DNA of 64,000 nt. Source: Chinchilla lanigera. Lineage: Eukaryota > Chordata > Mammalia > Rodentia > Chinchillidae. Location of the stretch: NCBI RefSeq assembly GCF_000276665.1, contig NW_004955463.1:9042693-9106692 (forward strand), given 5' to 3'. The notes below the pieces were generated by a model. The model saw only the letters and a list, made by a program, of their open reading frames with translations, ran no database searches and was not told where the DNA came from. Both the position numbers and the translations under genes were made by a program. Below are positions 56,601 through 64,000 of this stretch, in pieces; positions within the stretch are counted from its first letter, which is position 1; each line of letters starts with the position of its first letter.

Positions 56601-56953
56601 AAGGTAGGGATTAGCCTGTAGACAAAAGAAAAAGTAGATTCCTGAATACAAAGATACATGTTAAAACATTCTATTACCATATTTTATTTACCATGTCTTC
56701 TAGGCTATGTTTTCTTCCCATGAAAAGCTTCTCTGAAATACCATTCTCCAGCATCACTTTAACCTAATTAAAGTGGAAACAGTCAACAGACAAATGAGAG
56801 ACTAAGTCTCTGACCCTAAGAGAGGTGACACATGTGTTTCTCCTTCTAACTTTTCTCTCATTCAAGAAGGGGACAGTGACAACTCTCTTGCCATGCAGCC
56901 CATGCTAAATAAATAAATACACAATGAGTTGTGTCAGTCCATTTTCTGTTGCT

Positions 56954-57530
56954 GGCTCATCCACAGCCCAGCTGTGCCAACACAGCGGAGCAAGCAGACC
57001 AAAGAAAATATCCACAAGTTGTTTAGCTTTATTAAAACTTTACTTTAGCTTTACTAAAACTTACCAATAGGGGAAGATAATGTCAGTTGGTACTAATAGG
57101 AAAGGGGCCATGAGAAACATGTACAAGTTCAAAAGCACTGTGTAGAGGGCCCACAGGGGACACAGACTGCAAAACAGCATCTCTCAAGTCTCCAAGGGGT
57201 GTGTACCTACAGCAGCACTGCTCAGGAAGTCCAGCAAAGATGGTATGCACAAGTATTCACCAGAAAGTACTTGGAGTGTCCAGCGACAGCTGCTGGGATG
57301 GTAGCACAGATCCTCTTCACATTGCTCTGTTTTGCCCCTGGTTACCACAGGACGGGATTTGTACCTTAGACAACATAAGCAGTGCCTTCATCATTGTGTT
57401 TTGTATGGCCAGCACATCAAGGAACTGCTGAACTAGCATATAGTAACTAGGTAGTTTCTATAGATAACACTGGTTTATCCAGTTCCCCTGTCCTTTTGAT
57501 AATGCCTGTCTAGACAGTCTGGTCCAAGGA
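56954..57530 (-). mobile_element. Unassigned insertion, possibly a second LTR
   Basis: About 577 bases are inserted within the MaLR LTR; flanks 'gttgc' and 'gatgc' are a 4/5 match. On the minus strand 'ttttaataaagctaaac' resembles a polyadenylation signal about 70 bases before the end, followed by 'ggtctgcttgctccgctgtgttggcac', which would fit an R/U5 region. That suggests an ERV solo LTR, but a clean TG...CA pair was not found. Confidence 0.45.
57022..57063 (+). repeat. Two-copy 22-bp tandem repeat
   Basis: 'tttagctttattaaaacttta' at 57022-57042 and 'tttagctttactaaaactta' at 57044-57063 form a short tandem duplication covering the AATAAA-like signal of the insertion above. Confidence 0.85.
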
Positions 57531-58199
57531 TGCTCATAATACACCTGAAAAGAACAACTTAAAAGAGAAAAAGTTGACTCTGGCTGTGGGTTCTAGAGGT
57601 TTCAGCCCATGGTCAGCTGGTTCCATCATGTGGGGCCTGAAGTGAGGCAGAACATCATGGCAGAAGGATGTGGCGGAGCAAAGGTGCTCACCTCATGGCA
57701 GTCAGAAAGCAGAGAGAGAGGGGAAAGGCCTGTGCTGGTGGGATTTCTTCTGCTTTTGTTCCTTCCACAATTCCAGCATATTGGTTGGTGTTGCCTACAT
57801 TCAGGGTTGGTCTGTCCTCATCAGTTTTCTGTCCCACATGATCATTGTCTCAGAAAATACCCCCAGACATGCCCACAAGTGTGCTTTACTAATTTCCTTG
57901 TTTTTTATCAGTCCTAACAAGTTCAGTATCAACAGGCTAACCATCACAGAAGAAATGTAGACTGTATTACCAGTGGTCATAATAAAATCCTTCTGTATAC
58001 TACTTAGGGGGAAAGGATGTAAACCATCTCGTGGGTCAGGTGCCTGTGAAGTCCCCATGAATGTCTCTGAATTCCCAAAGACCTGGGTACACATTTCCCT
58101 TGAATTCTCTCATGGCATGAACATTCTGAGCCCCCACTATTTCCATCACAAAATAGATTCTTGGAAGTGAAACAGGTCACTTAAAAAACTCTTCTTTAT

Positions 58200-58320
58200 G
58201 CAATGAAGGATGGAAAGAAATTGGAGGAAGTTCAAAGAAGACTAACATGAATGATTAAGGGGCTGAGAGCATGATTTATGTTGAATGATTAAAAGGATTA
58301 AACATGTAGAATTTGGCCAG
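58200..58320 (+). repeat. CR1/L3 LINE fossil, plus strand
   Basis: 'ggaaagaaattggaggaagttcaaagaagactaacatgaatgattaaggggctgagagcatgatttatgttgaatgattaaaaggattaaacatgtagaatttgg' follows the ORF2 3' end of the ancient mammalian L3/CR1 LINE (ctggagaaagttcaaaggagagc...aatgattaaggg...gagaacatgacttatgaggaaaggttaaagga). Confidence 0.65.
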
Positions 58321-59199
58321 TACTACATACTTAGCTATAAAAAAAATCAAAATTAAGTGCCAAAGCTCTTAGCTCCCATGAAAAATACAAATTTGCATAT
58401 AATTTGGCACGTCTTTCTACTTAAAGTTAAGCAGACCCTTACTGAGGCAACATTCACACAATGCCAAAACCATTAGTCTGCTTGGTCAGTTTAACCTACA
58501 ACCTAGTGATGTCAACAAAAACTTTCTATTTGATCTAATTGAATAGACATTTGAAGCCCAGTGTGCCCAGCCAGAGCCGCCATCCATGTGTGGTGTATCC
58601 ATAAAGTACATAAAGTCACATAACACATCACAGTTTACCCAGGAGTTATAAACCAAAATCCCTCTCAAGGGAAAACATGTTACCAAATGGGTGAAGTGGG
58701 CTAAAGCTGGAGTGTGCAGACCTACTGAGAGTCGCTGTGATGGCTGTAGCCTATTGTTGTCCTGACAAGATTTTGGCTAAGAATTGACTCGTCTGTCAGA
58801 TTAAGCCAATGATTCACAATGGGTTCAGCAGCAAATAAAGAAAAATCAACTCCAAAAGGAAAAGCTAGTGGAGCTGGGTCCTCCAGAGCTGTATATCTCA
58901 AGGGCAGGAACAGAGGCTGTGGGAAAGGATATAGGAAGAAAACCAAGCAATGGTCATTAGAATTTAAAAATTTGAAATTGTTATATTTAAAAATCTAATC
59001 CCTGGAAAAATCACTCTGAGAATATCAGTCAATTTGCTACCTCTTATCTAGGTAATTCCTTTGTTTTAGAGATAGAAAAATGGGTTCTCAATGCTTTAAT
59101 AAGAGAATCATCAAAATAAGAACTGATTAGGTTTAGTGACTTGGCAGGTGATATCTGAGTTCTGATTTTGTTGTCTGAGTTATAACTTCTTTCTTTTTG
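58321..59199. other. Unassigned sequence
   Basis: No recognised element or gene. Frames up to 74 codons have no motif. Confidence 0.5.
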
Positions 59200-59820
59200 A
59201 TTTTTAAAAATTGTGGTGAAGTACAAAACCCAGCACTTTTGATTTTAACTATTTTCAAGTGTGTACTTTAGTGATATTGAGTATATTCATATTACTGTGC
59301 TATAATCACCACTATCCATCTCCAGAATTCTTTTATGTAGCAAAATTGAAACTCTCGATCTATTAAACAATAACCATCCATTCCCCTCTCCTTCCAGCCT
59401 CTGGAAACCATTATTCTACTCTGTCTCTTATGAATTTGACTACTGTAACTACTTTGTATAAGTGGAATAATTGGCTTTTTGTTACAGGGTTATTTCACTT
59501 AGCACAACATTCTCAAATCTCATCCCTTGTTATGGGGTGCATCCAAATGTCAGAATTACCTTCCTTATAAAAGATGAATAATATTATATCACATTTTCTT
59601 TATTTATATGCCTACTGATTATTTATAAATCTTTAGAGAAATGCCATGTGTGTGGTGTGTGTGTGTTTGTGTATGTGTGTGTCTGCGCACATGTGCTTGA
59701 ATTTAAGAAGATTTCTAAATATTCTGGATTTAATCTTTCATGAGATGTATAATTTGCAAATATTTTCTGTTGTTCTGTCATTTGCATTTGTATACTTTAT
59801 TAGGTCTTTCAATGCACAAT
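59200..59820 (-). repeat. Old L1 (L1M-type), minus strand
   Basis: 'attgtggtgaagtacaaaaccc', 'ttttaactattttcaagtgtgtactttagtgatattgagtatattc', 'accactatccatctccagaattcttt', 'ttatttcacttagcacaacattctcaaatctcatcc' and, after a TG repeat, 'attctggatttaatctttcatgagatgtataatttgcaaatattttctgttgtt' run along the reversed L1M 3' UTR and ORF2 C-terminal region. It is interrupted at 59820 by the younger L1. Confidence 0.85.
59648..59695 (+). repeat. Imperfect (TG)n tract
   Basis: 'tgtgtggtgtgtgtgtgtttgtgtatgtgtgtgtctgcgcacatgtg' lies inside the old L1. Confidence 0.9.
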
Positions 59821-62800
59821 TTTTTTATTTTAAAAATAAAAGGAGGAAAACATTAACAGACAACCTTTTACAAAGTAGCAAAAGAGCAGTACAGACAATA
59901 CAGAGTTACATAGTGGTAGGAAATTAACAATGCTTGTTGTATTACATATTGATATCTTCAAAGTATCTTCTCAGAAAAACAGATAGAGACATGCAATATT
60001 GATCAATCAAGGTCTCATTAACAGTTTATTTCAGCAAAGAAATAGAAGACAGTAGAACAACTATGTTATCTATCCTGTATATACATACATACAAAATTTC
60101 TCCTTCTTTCCCTTCTCCTTTCCCACATTCCAGTTGCCCTTTACCCTTGAGTGTTTTCCTGTCATTTCACAATATATATCATACCTCCGAGTTTAAATTA
60201 ACTCTTTCAGGTTTTACACTAGTGAAACAATGAAGTGCTTGCACATGCAGGTCTGATTTATTTCACTTATGAGTATGGTCTCTAGTTGTGACCACTTACC
60301 TATAAAGGCCTCGAGTTTATCTTTCTTTATAGCTGAGTAGTATTCCATTATATGAAAGTACCACAATTTTCTTATCCAATCCTCAGTGAATGGATATTTG
60401 CATTGTTTCCACAATTTAGCGATTACAAATTGTGCTGCTATGAACATAAGTGCACATATATCGCTGTGATATGATGTTTTCAGATCTTCTGGGAAAATAC
60501 CCAGAAGGGGAATAGTGGGTTGAATGGGACCTCTACTCCTAGTTTGCTGAGGAATCTCCAAACGGATTTCCACAGTGGTTTCACCAGTCTGCATTGCCAC
60601 CAGCAGTGGAGAAGGTTCCTATTTCTCCACAGCCTCACCAGCATTTATTATTGGTTGATTCTCAATGCAAGCCATTCTTACTGGGGTAAGGTGGAATCTC
60701 AATGTTGTTTTAATTTGCATTTCTCGATTGACTAATGATGCTGAACATTTTCTCATGTATTTATTTGCCTTTTGTATTTCCTTATCTGAGAAGTGTGTAT
60801 TCATCTCAGCTGCCCATTTTTGGATTGGGTCTTTGAATTTGGGGGGGGCGCTGATATTTTTTAATTCTTTATATGTTTTAGATAGAAGCCCTTTGTCTGA
60901 TGGACAGTCAGCTAAAATTTTTTCCAAGTTTGTGGGTTTTCTTTTTACTTTGCTGATGATTTCTTTAGTTGGGCAAAAACTTTCCAGTAGGATGAGATCC
61001 CAGTTGTTGATTCTTTCAAGTGTTTCACGTGCAGTTTGGGTTTTGTTCATGAACTCTCTGCTTACCCCTATGTCTTCAAGGTTTTTACCTACTTTCTTTT
61101 CCAACAGATTTAGTGTTTCTGTTTTAATATTGAGATCTGTGAACTATTTTTACTTGAGATTGGTGCATGGTGATAGAGTTGGGTCTATTTTCAGTCTTTG
61201 GCAGGTGGCAAGCCAATTTTTCCAGCACCATTTATTAAAGAGGCTATAGTTTTTCCAGTGAGTTTGTTTGGTGCCTTTATGAAAGATTAGGTGGCTGAGT
61301 GTGTTTTGGGTGTGGCTGTTTCAGTCTGTTCCATTGATCCTCAGGTCTGGTTTTTAGCCTGTACCAGGTTGATTTGATGACAGTAGCTTTGTACCATAAT
61401 TTCAGCTAAGGGATGGTGATTCCACCTGACTTGTCCTTCTTGCCCAGGATTGCTTTTGCTATTCTGGGTCTCTTCTGGTTCCAGATGAATTTAAGGTATG
61501 TTTTCTCAAGATCTGTGAGGTATGCTAATGGCAGTTTAATGGGAATTGCATTGAATCTGTACAGTAGTTTTGGGAGTGTGGCCATTTTCACAATGTTGGT
61601 TCTTCCTATCCATGAGCAAGGAATATGTTTCCATTTACTGAAATCTTCGATCTCCTTTTTCAGAGTACTGTAGTTTTCATTGAAGAGATCTTTGACTTCT
61701 TTTGTTAGATTGATTCCTAAATATTTCAATTTCTTGGATGTTATTGTGAAAGGTATGGTTTCCTTAATTTCTCTCTCAGTCTGTTTGTTGTTTGTGTATA
61801 GGAATGCTATCGATTTCTGGGTGTTGACTTTGTATCCAGCTACACTGCTGAATTTGTTGATTAATTCATGGAGTCTTCTTGTGGAGTTTGTGGTGTCTTC
61901 CATGTAAAGTATCATATCATCTGCAAATAGTGATAGTTTTACTTCTTCCTTTCCTATCCTTATTCCTTTTATTTCTCTCTCCTAATTGCTCTGGCTAGTG
62001 GTTCCAGAACTATATTGAACAAGAGTGGTGACAGCAGACATCCTTGTCTTGTTCCAGATTTTAAAATAAAAGCTTTCAGTTTTTGTCCATTGATAATGAT
62101 GTTGGCTGTTGGATTGTCATACATGGCTTTGATCAGGTTAAGGTAAAGACCATCTATTCCTATTTTCTGTAGAGATTTTATCATGAATGCATGTTGGACC
62201 TTGTTGAAAGCTTTTTCTGCATTTATTGAGATGATCATGTGGGTTTTGTCTTTGGCTCCATTGATATGGCATATAACATTTATAGATTTGCAAATATTGA
62301 ACCAACTCTGCATTCCTGGAATGAATCTAAGTTGGTTGTGATGTATGATTTTCTTGATAATTTGCTGCATTCTATTCACTAGTGTCTTATTGAATATCTT
62401 TGCATCTATATTCATTAGGGAGATTGGTCTGTAGTTCTCTTTCTTGGTTGGGTCTTTCTCTAGTTTTGGTATCAGTATGATGCTTGCCTCCATAAATGAG
62501 TTGGGGAGAATTGCTTCCTTTTCAATTTCATCAAAGAGTTTGAGCAGTGTTGATATTAAATCTTCTCTGAATTTCTTGTAAAATTCTGCTGTGAATCCAT
62601 CAGGGCCTGGGCTTTTCTTTGTCAGTAAGTTTTAAATCACGTTTTCAATCTCATTAATTGATATTGGGTTGTTCAGGAATTTGATATCTTCTCGACTCAA
62701 CCTTGGTAATTTGTACATATCTAAGAGTCTGTCCATTTCTTCTGAGTTTTCTATCCTATGGGAGTAAAGATTTTCAAAGTAGGTATTAATGATCATCTGA

Positions 62801-64000
62801 ATTTCTGTGGAAGCTGTAGTAATTTCATCCTTTTCATTCCTTATTGTATGAATCTGCATTCTTTACTTCATTTTCTTGATAAGGTTGGCTAGGGGTTTAT
62901 CAATTTTATTTATTCTTTCAAAGAACCAACTCTTTCATTCATTTTTTTGTAGGGTTTTCTTTGACTCAATTGCATTAATTTCTGCCCTAATCTTTATAAT
63001 CTCCTCCCTTCTTTGGGCTCTGGGCCTGATTTGTTCTGTTCTTCTTTTTCTAAAAATTTAAGATGCAGCATTAGGCTACTTATTTGTTCTCTTTCTGTTT
63101 CCTTACGTGTGAATTCACCGCTATAAATTTCTCTCTGAGGACTGGTTTCATTGCATTCCATAGATTCTGGTAGTTGTATTTACATTTTCATTTGCTTGTA
63201 TGTATGTTTTAATTTCCTCTTAATTTCTTCTGTGACCCATTCATTGTTCAGGAGGTTGTTGTTTAATTTCCAAGTGTGTATGGAGTTTTTAGGGTTCCTT
63301 TTGCAATTGATTTCCAATTTCATTGCACTGTGGTCAGATAATATGCATGGGATAATTTCAGTTATTTTGCATTCAGGCAGGTATGTTCTGTGGGCTAGAA
63401 TGTGGTCTATTTTAGAGAAAGTCCCATGTGCAGCTGAGAAAAATGTATATTCCAATATTTTGGCGTGGAACACACTGTATACACCTACTAAGTCCATTTG
63501 TCTGCAGATTTGGTTCAGATCTGTTATTTCCTTGCTAATTTTTTGTCCAATTGACCTATCTCTTTGTGTCAATGGGGTGTTGAGGTCCCCTGTTACAATA
63601 GTGTTATTAATTGTATGGGTTTTCATGAATGTTAAGATTTGTCTTATATAATTTGGAGCTCCAATATTTGGTGTATACATGTTTATGATTGTTATCTCAT
63701 CCTCTTGCAGTTTTCCCCTGACTAGTATGAAGTGACCTCCTTTATCTCTTTTCATTATTGTCAGTTTGAAGTTTACATTGTCTGCAAACAGAATATATAT
63801 ACCTGCTTTTTTCTGAGTTCCTGTTGCATGGAGGATTGTTTTCCATCCTTTGACATTTACTCTATGGATTTACTTTTGAATAAAATGTGTTTCCTGTATG
63901 CAACATATCATTTCATTTTGTTTTTTAATCCACTCTGCCAGTCTGTTTCTTTTGACTGGAGAATTGAGGCAATTTACATTTATAGTTACAACTGATATGT
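59821..64000 (-). mobile_element. Long L1 LINE, minus strand, runs off the window end
   Basis: The 3' end in plus coordinates begins 'ttttttattttaaaaataaaaggaggaaaacattaacagac', the reverse of the 3' end of the L1 at 42535-43183, so the two are the same subfamily. At least 4.18 kb is present, covering the 3' UTR and nearly all of ORF2. The ORF2 start, ORF1 and 5' UTR would lie beyond 64000 if present. Confidence 0.95.
60214..64000 (-). pseudogene. L1 ORF2 (endonuclease/reverse transcriptase), disrupted
   Basis: From the right edge leftward: the endonuclease N-terminus (NSPVKRNRLAEWIKKQ, then CIQETHF with the metal-binding Glu) and a TAA stop near 63870; the rest of the endonuclease at 63180-63755 with VTGDLNTPL, FSKIDHIL and LSDHSAMKLEIN; a linker at 62632-62859; the RT at 61969-62493 ([26 protein letters not shown]); a frameshift near 61980, after which [11 protein letters not shown] (about 61900-61930) shows the RT catalytic Asp pair; post-RT pieces at 61406-61915 and 60619-61104; and the C-terminus at 60214-60600 (WYFHIMEYYSAIKKDKLEAF). 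At least three frame changes and several stops make it non-functional. Confidence 0.93.

Larger units (their letters stand above)
56930..57951 (-). mobile_element. MaLR-type LTR, minus strand, split by a 577-bp insertion
   Basis: The left end (56930-56953, 'tgtgtcagtccattttctgttgc') is the reversed 3' end of a MaLR LTR. The rest resumes near 57531 with 'gctcataatacacctgaaaagaacaact' and continues through 'ggtttcagcccatggtcagctggttcc', 'gaggcagaacatcatggcagaagg' and 'ctaaccatcaca' at 57951. The order is restored if 56954-57530 is removed. Frames of 96-102 codons here are incidental. Confidence 0.7.

Noticed and set aside
57201..57960. Overlapping 76-102-codon frames as small genes
   Set aside because: They fall inside the split LTR and its insertion, overlap each other in different frames and lack motifs.
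60665..61249. 194-codon plus-strand frame
   Set aside because: It is the antisense shadow of L1 ORF2; the minus strand carries the recognisable L1 protein blocks.
63151..63651. 166-codon plus-strand frame with hydrophobic stretches
   Set aside because: It is the antisense of the L1 endonuclease region.

Overview
This window is non-coding mammalian DNA. I found no host gene: there is no open reading frame with recognisable family content outside transposon relics, no tRNA or rRNA gene, no CRISPR array and no CpG-rich promoter. AT-rich unique sequence alternates with interspersed repeats from several ages of mammalian evolution. The SINEs point to a rodent outside the mouse/rat group. There are three free ID elements (tRNA-Ala/BC1-type, with A-box and B-box) and several minus- and plus-strand B1-ID dimers (the B1-dID type known from squirrels, dormice and beavers), and I saw no B2 or B4. 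A squirrel-family (Sciuridae) genome fits best; this is inference from repeat content.

Layout. 1-11 kb is mostly unassigned sequence with MIR/L2 fossils and one solo MaLR-type LTR (6.33-6.71 kb). 11.5-20 kb holds a mariner relic, two old LTRs, several MIRs, microsatellites and a rearranged spot at 17.57-18.00 kb. 20-31 kb holds two large plus-strand L1 relics (20.4-21.9 and 27.2-30.5 kb), smaller old L1 pieces, three LTRs and an AT-rich palindrome. 31-45 kb holds a minus-strand old L1, three ID elements with clean target-site duplications, a mariner nested inside another DNA transposon, two solo LTRs in opposite orientation and a short young L1 with a 17-bp target duplication. 45-59 kb holds a Tigger-class transposase relic, more solo LTRs (one split by another insertion), a degraded direct-repeat-flanked retroviral-like relic, a CR1/L3 fossil and MIRs. 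59.2-64 kb is an old L1 interrupted by a long younger L1 on the minus strand that runs off the window end.

Nothing here works as a gene system. The interest is in repeat archaeology: nested insertions that give a relative time order, matching terminal inverted repeats in two mariner copies, and a few small rearrangements. No family assignment was checked against a database; names rest on recognised motifs, terminal sequences and resemblance to known consensus elements.
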